Numbered from the stretch's first letter, positions 11,832 to 22,056 are shown. The stretch: 64,000 nucleotides of DNA from Erwinia piriflorinigrans CFBP 5888 (GCF_001050515.1 NZ_CAHS01000015.1:434001-498000); one strand, 5' to 3'. Translations and numbers: made by a program. The notes: a model not told the origin generated them from the sequence alone.

Positions 11832-11858
11832 GTATCGGTAATCAGACGACGATCTTTA
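11832..11858 (-). promoter_or_regulatory. Sigma-28 promoter of the receptor gene at 10131-11795
   Basis: Minus strand TAAAGATC (11851-11858), 11 bases, ACCGATAC (11832-11839); the -10 deviates at both ends from GCCGATAA. Confidence 0.8.
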
Positions 11859-11913
11859 TGAGGCGCAACGTTAAAATTCGGTACGAAATTGTCAGAAAAT
11901 AAAAATTTGCGAT

Positions 11914-11940
11914 AAAAAAGGGCAGATCTGCGATCTGCCC
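11914..11940 (-). terminator. Terminator after cheW
   Basis: Minus strand stem GGGCAGATC/GATCTGCCC with a 3-base loop, then six T. Ends the motA-motB-cheA-cheW unit. Confidence 0.92.
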
Positions 11941-11966
11941 CTGTTGGAACCCGTCTGCGTTATTGC

Positions 11967-12464
11967 TTATGCGCTACGCAGCGTATCCATCAGCGCCATT
12001 TCTTCGCTGCTTAACAACTTTTCAATATCGACCAGAATCAGCATACGTTCGCCCAGCGCACCCAGTCCGGTCATGTACTCGGTCGACATGGTGACGGCAA
12101 ATTCCGGTGAAGGACGGATCTGCTCTTGCGTCAGGGACAGAACGTCCGATACGCCATCCACCACAATGCCTACCACGCGCTGCTCAAGGTTCAGCACAAT
12201 CACCACGGTGTTTTCATTATATTCGACATCAGGCTGAGCAAATTTAATGCGCAGATCGATAATCGGTACAATGACGCCGCGCAGGTTGGTCACCCCTTTT
12301 ATAAACGGCGGTGTGTTGGCAATGCGAGTGACCTGATCGTAGCCACGGATCTCCTGCACCTTGAGAATATCAATTCCGTACTCTTCGTCGCCCAGCGTGA
12401 ACACCAGAAACTCCTGTCCCTCGGTTTCTCCGGCGAGTTTGGTGGCAGTAGCCATTCCAGTCAT
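11967..12464 (-). CDS. cheW: Chemotaxis coupling protein CheW
   Basis: 165 residues, close to E. coli (167), with the same opening MTGM. CheW is the SH3-like adaptor that links CheA to receptor tips in the polar arrays. Conserved parts such as [17 protein letters not shown] and [16 protein letters not shown] are easily read. AAGGG precedes the ATG. Last gene of the motA-motB-cheA-cheW operon, followed by a rho-independent terminator. Confidence 0.98.
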   Translation of the reverse strand: MTGMATATKLAGETEGQEFLVFTLGDEEYGIDILKVQEIRGYDQVTRIANTPPFIKGVTNLRGVIVPIIDLRIKFAQPDVEYNENTVVIVLNLEQRVVGIVVDGVSDVLSLTQEQIRPSPEFAVTMSTEYMTGLGALGERMLILVDIEKLLSSEEMALMDTLRSA

Positions 12465-12488
12465 AATTCTACCCTTAATCAGTTATTG

Positions 12489-14474
12489 TCAGGCTGCGGC
12501 TCCCGCCACACGCTTTTCACGGTTCAGAGACTGCAATGCAGAGACATCGACGATCAGCGCCACGCTGCCATCGCCAAGGATGGTGGCGGCAGAGATGCCC
12601 GGCACTTTGCGGTAGTTACTTTCCAGGTTTTTCACCACCACCTGGTGCTGTCCAATCAGCTGATCGACCAACAGCGCATAGCGTTTACCGGCGCTTTGCA
12701 GAATAACGACAATGCCCTGCGTCGCTTCGGTTTTAGCATCCTGCACGTCAAACACCTTCCACAGCTCGACCAGCGGCAGATATTCGCCGCGTACTTCCAG
12801 CACGCGCTCGCCACCCGCCAGCGCCTTGAGATCGTCAGCCAGCGGTTGCAGTGATTCCATTACCGCGTTCAGCGGCAGAATAAACACTTCATCCGCCACG
12901 CGAACCGACATCCCGTCAAGGATCGCCAGCGTCAGCGGCAGCAGGATGCGGATAGTGGTGCCTTTACCCTGCTTAGAGGCAATTTCAACGTGTCCCCCCA
13001 TCTCCTGGATATTACGTTTCACCACGTCCATCCCCACGCCTCGGCCGGAAACATCGGTCACCTGTTCGGCGGTGGAGAAACCGGGAGCGAAAATCAACAT
13101 ACCCACTTCTTCGTCGCTCATGGCATCACTAACCGGCAGCCCCGATGACAGGGCCTTGGCCAGAATACGCTCACGATTCAGGCCCGCTCCATCATCACTG
13201 ACTTCGATGCAGATATTACCGCCCTGGTGTTCAGCGGAAAGCGTCAGATTACCCGTGGCATGTTTACCACCGGCCACGCGTTTATCCGGCGATTCGATAC
13301 CGTGATCGAGGCTGTTGCGTACCAGATGTGTTAACGGATCGATAATGCGCTCGATCAGACTCTTATCCAGCTCCGTTGAACTGCCCAACAGGGTCAGCTC
13401 AACCTCTTTACCCAGCTTACTGGCCAGATCGCGTACCAGACGCGGGAAGCGGCTGAAGACATACTCCATCGGCATCATGCGGATCGACATCACCGACTCT
13501 TGCAGATCGCGGGCATTGCGTTCCAGCTGGCCCATGCTGTTCAACAGATCGCCGTGATGAACTGGGTCAAGTGCGCTCGACCGCTGGGCCAGCATCGACT
13601 GGGTGATGACCAGTTCACCGACCAGGTTGATCAGCTGATCGACCTTTTCGACCGCGACGCGAATACTGCTTGATTCGCTGGCTTTCGCCGCCGTTTTTTT
13701 CGCCACTTCCCGCTTAGGTGCGGCGCTTTCACTGGCAGTAACGGGTTGTGGCGCTGCGGCGGGTGTCGGTTCCACCGCGTCCGTGGTCGTGACGGCGCTC
13801 ACCTCATCCGCCTGCGGGAAGTGAATCTGCGATTCGTCGATGACAAAGCACAGTACCGCGATGATATCGTCTTTACCGACCGATGAATCGAGCGTGGCTT
13901 CCAGTGAGTTCTCACCTTTGACCGCCGCAGAAACCGTGCCGAGGTTAGCCAGTTCTTCCAGCATCTGATCGGCTTCGTTCGCCTTCAGCCCGGTCAGCTT
14001 AATACGCAGACCGCTGGCGACAACGGCAGGTTCAGCTTTTCCGCCCACGGAGACAGGCGCAGCCGCTTGCGGTGCGTCGCCCTTCACTTCCAGCGCTAAC
14101 TGACGCAGAGCCTGGCAAATATATTCATAGGTTGCCGCATCGGGTTCGGTGCTGCTTTTATATGCATCCAACTGTTCCTGCATAATATCTTTAGTTTCCA
14201 AAAACAGGTTGACGATATCGGTGCTCAGCTGCATTTCGCCACGGCGCGCACCATCGAGAATGTTCTCCAGAATATGCGTGGTTCCCTGTAATACAGAAAA
14301 ACCGAACGTTCCGGCCCCGCCTTTAATAGAGTGGGCCGCCCGGAAGATAGCATTGAGCTGTTCCGCATCTGGTTCCTGTGGGTCAAGTCCCAACAGGTGT
14401 TGTTCCATGTCAGCCAACAACTCGTCGGCTTCATCAAAGAACGTCTGGTAAAAATCGCTGATATCCATGCTCAC
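12489..14474 (-). CDS. cheA: Chemotaxis histidine kinase CheA
   Basis: 661 residues. Domains in order: P1 phosphotransfer with H48 in FRAAHSIKGG; P2 CheY/CheB-binding (about 155-230); an alanine/proline linker; P3 dimerisation; P4 ATPase with the N box (HLVRNSLDHGIE), G1 (DDGAGLN) and G2 (GRGVGMDV); and P5, which is CheW-like and binds receptors. The start is GTG, followed by SMDISDFYQTFF, the same start as in E. coli. It sits four bases after motB. It phosphorylates CheY and CheB under receptor control. Confidence 0.98.
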   Translation of the reverse strand: MSMDISDFYQTFFDEADELLADMEQHLLGLDPQEPDAEQLNAIFRAAHSIKGGAGTFGFSVLQGTTHILENILDGARRGEMQLSTDIVNLFLETKDIMQEQLDAYKSSTEPDAATYEYICQALRQLALEVKGDAPQAAAPVSVGGKAEPAVVASGLRIKLTGLKANEADQMLEELANLGTVSAAVKGENSLEATLDSSVGKDDIIAVLCFVIDESQIHFPQADEVSAVTTTDAVEPTPAAAPQPVTASESAAPKREVAKKTAAKASESSSIRVAVEKVDQLINLVGELVITQSMLAQRSSALDPVHHGDLLNSMGQLERNARDLQESVMSIRMMPMEYVFSRFPRLVRDLASKLGKEVELTLLGSSTELDKSLIERIIDPLTHLVRNSLDHGIESPDKRVAGGKHATGNLTLSAEHQGGNICIEVSDDGAGLNRERILAKALSSGLPVSDAMSDEEVGMLIFAPGFSTAEQVTDVSGRGVGMDVVKRNIQEMGGHVEIASKQGKGTTIRILLPLTLAILDGMSVRVADEVFILPLNAVMESLQPLADDLKALAGGERVLEVRGEYLPLVELWKVFDVQDAKTEATQGIVVILQSAGKRYALLVDQLIGQHQVVVKNLESNYRKVPGISAATILGDGSVALIVDVSALQSLNREKRVAGAAA

Positions 14475-14478
14475 GGTA

Positions 14479-15510
14479 TTACCTCGGCTGTGAGTCGCGA
14501 TCGGTCTGGGCAGGTGGCGTCGCCGCAGCAGGTAACGGAGTTACTTGCGCATTGGCACTACCTGGCTCAGCCCGTGATTGTTGAAGGTCTTGGTTTTTAC
14601 TGGCAGCGGAGGACATCTCCGGTGCCGCGATTTCTTTAAGGCTATTGGTATCTTTAACATCTACCGCATCACTCTCGGCATTTTCCCGCTCTATCTGCTC
14701 TTCGGCGTCGTGGTTCAACACCAGCAGGCTGATACGTCGGTTTACCGCATCGTTAGCTCCACGGTTTTTCAATTTCATGGTGTCCGACATCCCCACCACC
14801 CGCAGCATCTTGCCGCTGCTCAGCCCCCCGGCAACCAGTTCACGGCGTGAAGCGTTAGCCCGGTCAGCTGAAAGTTCCCAGTTACTGTAACCACGCTCCC
14901 CCCCGGCATAGGGGAAGTCATCTGTATGACCCGCCATGCTGATACGGTTAGGGATCTGGTTCAGAATCGGTGCAATGGCGCGTAAAATATCGCGCATATA
15001 CGATTCCACCTCGGCACTACCGGTTTTAAACATCGGGCGATTCTGGCTGTCTATAATCTGGATACGCAGCCCTTCTTCCACCATATTAATAATCAGGTGC
15101 GGACGCAGGGCGCGCAGTCTCGGATCGGCCTCAATCAGCTGGTCCAGGTTTTCACGCAGATGGTTAAGACGTATCTCATCCAGCTTACGTTTCTGCGCAT
15201 TCATATCGATCGCTTTACGCACCTCACCTATTTTCTCCGTCGGGTCCTGCCCACCGCCGGGAATAGGGCTACTGCTATCGCTGCTGCGCTGCCCCCCGGT
15301 AATCGCCACTTTTAGCGGCGTCTTGAAGTAATCGGCAATCTGCACCAATTGTTGAGGGCTTGAGATTGAAATCAGCCACATCACCAAAAAAAATGCCATC
15401 ATGGCCGTCATAAAATCGGCGTAGGCAATTTTCCATGAGCCGTGCGAGCCGCTATGCTTGTTGGCCTTTTTTCGCTTTACCAGCACAATGGGGCGATCGT
15501 TATGCTTCAT
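14479..15510 (-). CDS. motB: Flagellar stator protein MotB
   Basis: 343 residues. A short cytoplasmic N-terminus, one membrane helix (about 28-50) carrying the proton-binding D32 ([10 protein letters not shown]), a plug segment, and an OmpA-like peptidoglycan-binding domain (about 150-270, with AGHTDDFPY). The C-terminal tail is proline/alanine-rich and low in complexity. The start ATG overlaps the motA stop by four bases. With MotA it forms the proton-driven stator. Confidence 0.97.
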   Translation of the reverse strand: MKHNDRPIVLVKRKKANKHSGSHGSWKIAYADFMTAMMAFFLVMWLISISSPQQLVQIADYFKTPLKVAITGGQRSSDSSSPIPGGGQDPTEKIGEVRKAIDMNAQKRKLDEIRLNHLRENLDQLIEADPRLRALRPHLIINMVEEGLRIQIIDSQNRPMFKTGSAEVESYMRDILRAIAPILNQIPNRISMAGHTDDFPYAGGERGYSNWELSADRANASRRELVAGGLSSGKMLRVVGMSDTMKLKNRGANDAVNRRISLLVLNHDAEEQIERENAESDAVDVKDTNSLKEIAAPEMSSAASKNQDLQQSRAEPGSANAQVTPLPAAATPPAQTDRDSQPR

Positions 15511-16391
15511 GCGTCCTGGTCCGAGGTCTGTTGTGGAGATTTAACGTTACGCACATGCTCCTCCAGCTCGCTGAACGACGGCCGCTCGGTCGAATACAGA
15601 GTTTTACGACCAAATTCGACCGCGATCTGCGGGGCGTAGCCGTTAAGGCTGGAGAGCAGCGTGACCTTTATGCACTGCATCATCTTGATATTTTCCGCAC
15701 ATTTCTGGCGCAGCACGCCCGCCAGCGGCGAGATAAAACCGTAGGCCAGCAGGATGCCGAGAAACGTTCCCACCATCGCGTTGGCGATCAGCGCACCAAG
15801 CTCGGCGGCCGGGCGATCGGCGGCGGCAAGCGTATGGATAATCCCCATCACTGCGGCGACGATACCAAATGCCGGAAGCGAGTCGCCCATGGTGCCCAGC
15901 GCCGTGGCCGGCACATCACACTCATGCTCGTAGGTTTCAATCTCTTCATCCATTAACGCTTCGATTTCAAAGGCATTCATATTGCCACTGACCATCAGAC
16001 GCAAATAATCGCTAATAAAGTCGACCAGTTTTTTATCGGCAAGAATGCGCGGGTAATTAGCGAAAATTTCACTTTCCTGTGGATTATCGATATCGCGCTC
16101 CAGAGACAACATCCCCTGCTGACGCGATTTAGCCATCAACCGATACAGTAGCGCCATCAGATCCATATACACGGCTTTGTTGTATTTCGAACCGCGCATC
16201 AGTAATGGCAGTGATTTCAACGTTGCTTTAATCGCCTTACCGTTATTGCCGACGATAAAAGCCCCCACGCCAGCACCAACAATAATCAGCACTTCCGAGG
16301 GCTGATACAATGCGCCGAGGTGGCCACCAACCATAGCGTAGCCGCCCAAAACCGATCCGAGGACAATGATATAACCCAATATAATCAGCAC
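15507..16391 (-). CDS. motA: Flagellar stator protein MotA
   Basis: 294 residues, starting at GTG with AAGGA seven bases upstream. Four membrane helices with a large cytoplasmic loop, the standard MotA plan (opening [20 protein letters not shown], late helix [18 protein letters not shown]). MotA surrounds MotB and pushes on FliG. First gene of motA-motB-cheA-cheW. I could not find a convincing sigma-28 promoter between the flhDC terminator and motA, although this operon is sigma-28 dependent in E. coli. Confidence 0.97.
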   Translation of the reverse strand: MLIILGYIIVLGSVLGGYAMVGGHLGALYQPSEVLIIVGAGVGAFIVGNNGKAIKATLKSLPLLMRGSKYNKAVYMDLMALLYRLMAKSRQQGMLSLERDIDNPQESEIFANYPRILADKKLVDFISDYLRLMVSGNMNAFEIEALMDEEIETYEHECDVPATALGTMGDSLPAFGIVAAVMGIIHTLAAADRPAAELGALIANAMVGTFLGILLAYGFISPLAGVLRQKCAENIKMMQCIKVTLLSSLNGYAPQIAVEFGRKTLYSTERPSFSELEEHVRNVKSPQQTSDQDA

Positions 16392-16468
16392 GATAAATCC
16401 TTACGCTGTAAACACGTGGGTGAAAGATGAGCCAGATATCTGACAGGTCAGTACGCCGGGCGTGGGGC

Positions 16469-16498
16469 AAAAAAAAGCAGCGGTCAAAGACCGCTGCT
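16469..16498 (-). terminator. Terminator after flhDC
   Basis: On the minus strand a 9-bp stem (GCAGCGGTC paired with GACCGCTGC around a 3-base loop) is followed by eight T residues. It sits 27 bases past the flhC stop and separates flhDC from motABcheAW. Confidence 0.92.
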
Positions 16499-16524
16499 GG
16501 ATTCACTCCTCGTGGCGAACATGT

Positions 16525-17103
16525 TTAAACGGCTTGTTTAACCTGTTCATCCAGCAGTTGTGAGTTGTTATCGGCAGTTTCAGGCGAAAGTTTACGTCTT
16601 TTTACCGCACGAGATGGTGGCTGGCAAAGGCTACAGGTAAAGCTGCCTCGCGGTTGGTGGGCGTGGCTGATAAAACTTCCGCCACAGCATTTACAGTCGG
16701 TTAACTCCAACATTCCACTTTCAACAAACCGTACCAGCGTCCAGGCGCGGGTCAACGCCAACAGCGGCCCTTCATCCTGCTGCGGGCACTGTTCAAGATA
16801 CAGCCGATAGGCTTTAATCAACGCCTCTATCCCGCGACACTGCCCGCTCTTCACCATAAATTGCCAGGCGTTACAAAACATGGAAGCATGAATATTTTGC
16901 TCCCATGTCATAAACCAATCGGTAGAAAATGGCAGCATGCCCTTAGGCGGCGGGCTACCACGCAGCTCTTTATATAACTTAATTAAGCGGCCACGGCTTA
17001 ATTGAGTTTCGCTTTCTAACATTTGCAGGCGTGCGCCCAGAGTGATGAGCTCCATTGCCAGTTGAATATCACGCGCCTCCTGAACAATGCTTTTTTCACT
17101 CAT
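16525..17103 (-). CDS. flhC: Flagellar master regulator subunit FlhC
   Basis: 192 residues from the ATG at 17103 ([20 protein letters not shown]), identical in length to E. coli FlhC; the frame is open upstream within flhD but that part is a shadow. The zinc site is intact with cysteines C137, C140, C157 and C160 (CKCC...CSLC). FlhC makes the main DNA contacts of the FlhD4C2 activator of class II flagellar genes. Its start shares one base with the flhD stop (TGATG), giving coupled translation. Confidence 0.97.
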   Translation of the reverse strand: MSEKSIVQEARDIQLAMELITLGARLQMLESETQLSRGRLIKLYKELRGSPPPKGMLPFSTDWFMTWEQNIHASMFCNAWQFMVKSGQCRGIEALIKAYRLYLEQCPQQDEGPLLALTRAWTLVRFVESGMLELTDCKCCGGSFISHAHQPRGSFTCSLCQPPSRAVKRRKLSPETADNNSQLLDEQVKQAV

Positions 17104-17456
17104 CAGCTTGCCGCCCTTTTTTTCGGCATCTCTTTTTCTTTCGAGACGTCGCGCAATAAACGACTGGATAGCAGGATACCGGTGTGGATTTGTTGCAAAT
17201 CTTCCACCCGTGACTCCTGGGTTAAACGACTGATTGACTGGTGGTCGCTGAAGCGAAATTGACAAACCAGTTGGTTGGTCTCGGCAAGCTTAACCATTTC
17301 TGGCAATGTTAGGCTCGATAAGGCGTCAGCCATCTGTTCGTCAATTCCTAAACGAAACATAGCCGAAGCTTTTTCCTGATTTATTATACGTTGTGCAAGC
17401 AATAAGTAAGACAAATTGATGTCGTAAATATGTTTGAGTAATTCTGATGTACCCAT
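17103..17456 (-). CDS. flhD: Flagellar master regulator subunit FlhD
   Basis: 117 residues from the ATG at 17456 ([19 protein letters not shown]). This start is preferred over two in-frame ATGs further upstream because AGGA lies at good spacing before it and the E. coli protein is 116 residues. FlhD is the helical partner that gives FlhC its DNA specificity. It heads the flhDC operon and has a leader of roughly 260 bases with a CRP palindrome further upstream. Confidence 0.96.
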   Translation of the reverse strand: MGTSELLKHIYDINLSYLLLAQRIINQEKASAMFRLGIDEQMADALSSLTLPEMVKLAETNQLVCQFRFSDHQSISRLTQESRVEDLQQIHTGILLSSRLLRDVSKEKEMPKKRAAS

Positions 17457-17722
17457 TTTTTCCATCCTGACTAGCACTACTTTTAACGTGTGCGGTGGAA
17501 ACCGCTACCTGGTTGCTGGTTGGTAGATCTAAAGATGGCAAAAATTAGTGGCAGGAGCCAAAGATGAGCTAAAGCTGACTTGTTTCATATTTTTTGCAGA
17601 AACTAAGCCAAGGATAATTATAAACTCATTTTGCCAGCGGCTATTCCTGAGCCTTTCTTCCCTGACCTGTTCCTTTGTAACTCGCTGTTACATTCGATTA
17701 GGACTTTTCTTAAAGCAAGGCA

Positions 17723-17751
17723 ACTCTATCCCCTCTGATCGCGACATACAA
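17723..17751 (-). promoter_or_regulatory. Possible CRP-dependent flhDC promoter
   Basis: On the minus strand, TTGTAT (17746-17751) and TAGAGT (17723-17728) are 17 bases apart. The hexamers are weak, as expected for an activator-dependent promoter. They would start RNA near 17716, placing the centre of the CRP palindrome about 71.5 bases upstream, the usual class I CRP geometry. This is inference from spacing only. Confidence 0.4.
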
Positions 17752-17767
17752 CGTGAGACAGTGCCAA

Positions 17768-17807
17768 TTTTAGATAAAGTGTGATCCAGATCACACTTTA
17801 TCTAAAA
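17768..17807. promoter_or_regulatory. CRP site inside a 40-bp palindrome upstream of flhDC
   Basis: The core TGTGATC-CA-GATCACA (17780-17795) is close to an ideal CRP operator. The symmetry continues far beyond the protein site: two perfect 19-base arms (17768-17786 and 17789-17807) flank a 2-base centre. It lies about 330 bases upstream of the flhD start, matching the catabolite control of flhDC known in E. coli. Confidence 0.85.
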
Positions 17808-18430
17808 CTTTTTCCTAAAAACCTATCAGCAACGCTGTTGATTAGCTCACTAACTAATCATTTATGGCTTTTTTTGCAGGTTTTATCCTTAAAGATAATT
17901 ATGACCGAGCACCAAAAAACAACCACGAAACACATAAGTCCTAAAAACTGCATTAATCACAAAAAAAAGAATAAAAAATAATAAAAATGTCACAAAAATA
18001 GCGTTTTAAGCTACGTAAATGACAATTCCCAGCCATAAGAAGCTAGTGAATCACGGTGAGTAACTGAAGATTTTTTTGTACGAGAAATGTGATGTATCGC
18101 AGGTTTTTAGCAGGAAGTGATAGCGTTTTGTAAGCGGTTGACACCTTATATTTAGCCCATAACAGCATGTGCAGCATAGATCACATAAGGGATATGAATG
18201 ATTTTAGCGAGACGATAGGGATCTACCCCGCTAGTATCGGCACAGGCGCTGGAACCTTTAGCGAAAAGCCATTTTTATTTGTGTTATGCCTTTATTGCTC
18301 ATTTTTTGAGCGATTTATACAAAATACTTGTAAAGTAATGTCAATATATACATGTCGGTAAAGTCGCGTCTCGGTTAAACAGGATGGAGTTGTGTTATCA
18401 GGGTGGACCTGTTTCAGATCCACCCTCGAT

Positions 18431-19858
18431 TCAGGCCAGTTTTGAAAGAGGGGGGGATTTTTTTTCATCCGCTGCCGCGCGTGACGGCGTTAACGTCCGC
18501 AGGTCTTGCAGATAGCTTTTGCGCCAGTGAGCGATATCATTTTGACGCAGTACCGCCATCATGTCGTTATAGCGCGAGATGCGTTCAGTTCGCGACATGG
18601 TCAATGCCTGATGCAGAGCCGCAGCCACGTCATCCCGGTCGTAAGGATTGACGATAAGCGCAGAGGTCAGCTCGTTCGCCGCCCCGGCAAAACGCGACAG
18701 CACCAGAACACCCGGATCGTCCGGGTCCTGAGCGGCAACATACTCTTTCGCCACCAGATTCATACCGTCACGCAGCGGCGTCACCAGCCCGATATCCGTC
18801 AGACGGAAGATTTTCATCAACAGACGGCGATCAAAGTGCTGATTGAGATAGTAGAGCGGCGTCCACCCCAGGGTGCCATATTTACCGTTAATTCGTCCGG
18901 CTTCCGTTTCCAGCTGGTGACGGATATCCTGGTAGGCCTGCACATCCCCACGCGATGTGGGGGCAATTTGCGAATAGCGGATTTTGCCGTGATGCTGCGG
19001 GTAATGCTCCAGCAGCGCCTCATAGGCGAGAAAGCGTTCCGGTAGCCCTTTTGAATAATCCAGTCGCTCACAGGCGATAATATTCTGCGCGTCGCCGAGA
19101 TCTTTCTTCATTGCCACCATTTTTGGCGGTAACGGCCCTTCAGCCATTTCTTTGATACTGTCGGGTTCAATACCGATTGGGTAGACCTCAGTGGCAAAGC
19201 CATTGCCGAAAGCACGGTGCTGTTTCCCATCGCTTTGCAGCGAAGTGAGTGACGATAAGCATTCGAGAAATGCGATCCGGTCACTTTCCGTCTGGAAGCC
19301 TAACAGATCGTATTCACACATCATCTGCAACAGTTCGGCATGGGGTGGAAGTGCAGTGAATATTTCCGGGGTGGGGAAAGGAATATGCAGGAAAAAGCCA
19401 ATGCGGTTAGTGATGCCCAGCTTGCGCAGTTCAGCAGCGAAAGGCAGCAGATGATAGTCGTGGATCCACAGGATATCATCCTGTTTCAGCAGCGGTTGCA
19501 GGCGATGAGCAAGCAACGTATTCACGCGGCAGTAACCATCCCAGGCTTCCCGCTGGAAGTTGACCAGATCGAGGCGATAATGAAACGCTGGCCACAGCAC
19601 CGCGTTGGAAAATTGCAGATAGTAGAGATCATAATCATTTTGATTCAGACCGAAGGAGGCATAGGTAATACCATCCTGCTCCAGAATAGTCAGTTCGTCG
19701 TCATCTTCACCAATTTCATTTATCTCACCGTTCCAGCCGTACCACACGCCGCCGGTCGTTTTTAGCGCATCGACGATGCCTACGGTAAGGCCCCCTGCAC
19801 TGACCTTGCTGCCATCAGGGATGGCAATACGGTTAGATACGACTACTAAGCGACTCAT
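18431..19858 (-). CDS. otsA: Trehalose-6-phosphate synthase OtsA
   Basis: 475 residues, GT20 family. Joins UDP-glucose and glucose-6-phosphate to make trehalose-6-phosphate, the first step of osmoprotective trehalose synthesis. Typical blocks are present: opening MSRLVVVSNRIAIPDG, IWIHDYHLLPFAAELR, FLHIPFPTPEIF, ERLDYSKGLPERF and GMNLVAKEYVA. The start overlaps the otsB end by 26 bases, so the two enzymes are coupled. A serine/lysine/proline-rich tail ends in LSKLA, like E. coli FPKLA. Confidence 0.98.
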   Translation of the reverse strand: MSRLVVVSNRIAIPDGSKVSAGGLTVGIVDALKTTGGVWYGWNGEINEIGEDDDELTILEQDGITYASFGLNQNDYDLYYLQFSNAVLWPAFHYRLDLVNFQREAWDGYCRVNTLLAHRLQPLLKQDDILWIHDYHLLPFAAELRKLGITNRIGFFLHIPFPTPEIFTALPPHAELLQMMCEYDLLGFQTESDRIAFLECLSSLTSLQSDGKQHRAFGNGFATEVYPIGIEPDSIKEMAEGPLPPKMVAMKKDLGDAQNIIACERLDYSKGLPERFLAYEALLEHYPQHHGKIRYSQIAPTSRGDVQAYQDIRHQLETEAGRINGKYGTLGWTPLYYLNQHFDRRLLMKIFRLTDIGLVTPLRDGMNLVAKEYVAAQDPDDPGVLVLSRFAGAANELTSALIVNPYDRDDVAAALHQALTMSRTERISRYNDMMAVLRQNDIAHWRKSYLQDLRTLTPSRAAADEKKSPPLSKLA

Positions 19859-20642
19859 AACCTTGACTCCTTACCGACGCTTCTGCGCCGCTTTCCAGTT
19901 GTTTTCGAGCCTGCGCCAGCCAGCGATAAACGGCGTTCACATCGGCCAGATGTTCCTGCGCCTCACTGGAACCGGTACCGACTTTAATAGAGAGGCCTCC
20001 GATATCATTCACCGCCTTAAAACCGGCTTCGTCGGTCAAATCATCGCCGAGGAAAACCGGTATGCGACCGGCAAACGGGGGCCGTTGCATAAATAAAGTA
20101 ATGGCAGCACCTTTGTTCACCCCCTGCGGCTTCAGTTCAACCACACATTTCCCCGGCTGCTGAGCCAGTTCGGGAAAACGCGCCACCATTGCGGCTGCCA
20201 GCTGCTCTATCTGCTGCTGATGCTGCGGTGCCTGTCGGTAATGCAGAGCGAAGGCAACCCCTTTCGTTTCCAGCATGCAGCCCGGCAGCGAGGCGATAGC
20301 CTGTTCCAGCTCCCGTTGTAGTACGCTGACAGTGTGTGGTTCGAGCGCTACACGCGTCATCTCACCGTTAATATCACGGCGCTCGGCACCGTGCACACCG
20401 GCCAGCGGCAGAATTAACGGCGCAACCAGGGCATCCAGTTCAACCATCGGACGACCGGAAACCAGAGCAACGGCCCCGGCGCAGTGATGCGCCAGCCACT
20501 GCAAGTCATTCAGCACGGTGGCAGGGATAAAAACCTCATCCGGATGCGGCTGGATCGCGGCAAGAGTGCCATCCACATCAAAGAAAAAAGCATAGGTTGT
20601 TGCCGCCTGTAACGGGGAAACGGAATCTTTTGATATCAGCAC
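19833..20642 (-). CDS. otsB: Trehalose-6-phosphate phosphatase OtsB
   Basis: 269 residues starting from a GTG at 20642, chosen because AGGAG stands six bases upstream and the E. coli enzyme has 266 residues; the frame stays open for another 20 codons. HAD phosphatase with the DxDGTL nucleophile motif (FFDVDGTLAAI), the SGR motif (ALVSGRPMVELD) and FLGDDLTDE as motif IV. Releases phosphate from trehalose-6-phosphate. First gene of otsBA. Confidence 0.96.
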   Translation of the reverse strand: MLISKDSVSPLQAATTYAFFFDVDGTLAAIQPHPDEVFIPATVLNDLQWLAHHCAGAVALVSGRPMVELDALVAPLILPLAGVHGAERRDINGEMTRVALEPHTVSVLQRELEQAIASLPGCMLETKGVAFALHYRQAPQHQQQIEQLAAAMVARFPELAQQPGKCVVELKPQGVNKGAAITLFMQRPPFAGRIPVFLGDDLTDEAGFKAVNDIGGLSIKVGTGSSEAQEHLADVNAVYRWLAQARKQLESGAEASVRSQGYESLSSRI

Positions 20643-21324
20643 ATCGTTCTCCTGGGTTAAGCATGCGGAAAGATGTTGCAGGCAATGGAAGGAGCATTGC
20701 ATTCATGGGTAATACAGCAGACCATAGCGTCTGCCGCCAGACGACGGTGAGAGGGTCACGGTTTTCTTACCCTGCCCCCTGAGTGCGGACAACATCACAG
20801 TAAATTGTAGCTACACTTCCAAAAAACACCAAAATAACCTTATGATAAAAAAAGGATTAACAGCGTTACTTGTTAAAAGCTTCCTGTTTTTATGCGATCG
20901 CACCAACCGATGATGATGCCGGACAGATAATCCTGGTTCGACAAGTCAGTATAACAGTTTTCAGTCAGCCCGGCCGTGCCGCCTGACCCGTGGCTCCAGC
21001 GTGGTGGCTGGATATCAGCCAGCCAGCCCAGGGAGTTTATTCTCTGTCGACATCTTCAACACGACAGACGTTTCTCCCTTTCGCGCACCGCCCCAGCACG
21101 GCTTTGGCTCTCTATAACAACGGCTGAAACGGCTTATGCGTAGCGGCTGAATGACAGCCTGTTTACGCATTTTTCAAGTACGAAATCGAGATCTTTTTCA
21201 GACCAGTCCGAGATGTAGGCAATAATGCCTCATCCGTTCACTAAACCCGTTCAGATACGTTATATTGCCCTGAAAAAATGGCACCAGCCCGGCTGAAGCC
21301 TGGCGTCAACAAGGAGAGGCGATA
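20643..21324. other. Gene-free divergent spacer between otsB and the DUF1275 gene
   Basis: About 680 bases containing both divergent upstream regions. I see a few short inverted repeats (around 20995-21030) but no gene, tRNA or identifiable operator. Promoters for otsBA and for the gene at 21325 must lie here. Confidence 0.4.
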
Positions 21325-22056
21325 ATGCTGCGTATGATGATCAAAAGAAAGTGTGAACGCACCCACGCTGAAGACCGTTACCTGGCGCTGGTACTGGCCA
21401 CCAGCGCCGGATTACTGAATGCGATGGCGCTGGGGGCATTCGGCATCTTCCCATCACATATGACCGGCAATACGTCACAATTATCTTCTGAAGTCTCCAG
21501 CGTCGATTTCAGAGATCTGAAGTTTCTGCTGGCGATTATTACCGCTTTTGTGATCGGCTGCGTGGCGTCTCGCCTGACGGGGCTGTGGGGGATTAAAAAG
21601 AATATACGCACCATTTTCAGCCTTATTCTGCTGACTGAAGGCATCATGTTGATGATGCTGTCAGCGTTTGAAACGTTCTTTTATGCCACCCGCAATAACC
21701 GTGAGGTGATTGTTTTCCTCGGGTTTTTGATGGGAATACATAACGCGACATCCACCCAACTTTCCAACGGCCGCGTGCGTTCCACCCACGTCACCGGCAC
21801 CTTGACGGATGCGGGCATTGCTCTCGGCTCCGTGCTAAGCGCTCTGTTGCAGCGTGACCGCTCGCAGCCGATGGCCCCCCAATGCCAGCAGTTTGTCACT
21901 CATCTGGTGACTATTACCTCCTTTCTGACCGGAGGTATTGCTGGCCTGCTGTTATTTAACCAGTTTGGTTTCAGCTCAATGATCGCCGTAGGCGGGTTTT
22001 TGGTGCTGATCGCCATCAGCTCGATTGTGGTGACCGTGCGTATTGCACGTTATTGA
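21325..22056 (+). CDS. DUF1275 (YoaK-type) membrane protein
   Basis: 243 residues with about six hydrophobic segments. The start carries AAGGAGAGG upstream. The motif GIFPSHMTGNTSQLS near residues 40-54 and the later NGRVRSTHVTGTLTDAGIALG are characteristic of the DUF1275/YoaK family, integral membrane proteins whose biochemical function is not known. It is a stand-alone gene, read in the same direction as umuDC that follows 177 bases later. Confidence 0.85.
   Translation: MLRMMIKRKCERTHAEDRYLALVLATSAGLLNAMALGAFGIFPSHMTGNTSQLSSEVSSVDFRDLKFLLAIITAFVIGCVASRLTGLWGIKKNIRTIFSLILLTEGIMLMMLSAFETFFYATRNNREVIVFLGFLMGIHNATSTQLSNGRVRSTHVTGTLTDAGIALGSVLSALLQRDRSQPMAPQCQQFVTHLVTITSFLTGGIAGLLLFNQFGFSSMIAVGGFLVLIAISSIVVTVRIARY

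Larger units (their letters stand above)
17457..18430. other. Long AT-rich upstream region of flhDC
   Basis: Nearly 1 kb without a convincing gene between flhD and otsA. It holds the flhDC leader, the CRP palindrome and, further out, AT-rich DNA with many A/T runs, the kind of region where H-NS and several regulators act on flhDC in enterics. Short open frames here (for example 17548-17784 and 18167-18361 on plus) lack recognisable sequence. An imperfect stem (18401-18407 with 18419-18425) lies just past the otsA stop but has no T tract. The uspC gene found between otsA and flhD in E. coli is absent. Confidence 0.6.

Noticed and set aside
16392-16468. Sigma-28 promoter of motA
   Set aside because: Expected from E. 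coli, but no TAAA-N15-GCCGATAA-like sequence is present in this interval on the minus strand.
17548-18361. Three short plus-strand frames in the flhDC upstream region
   Set aside because: They run through the CRP palindrome and low-complexity A/T runs; composition and content are non-coding.
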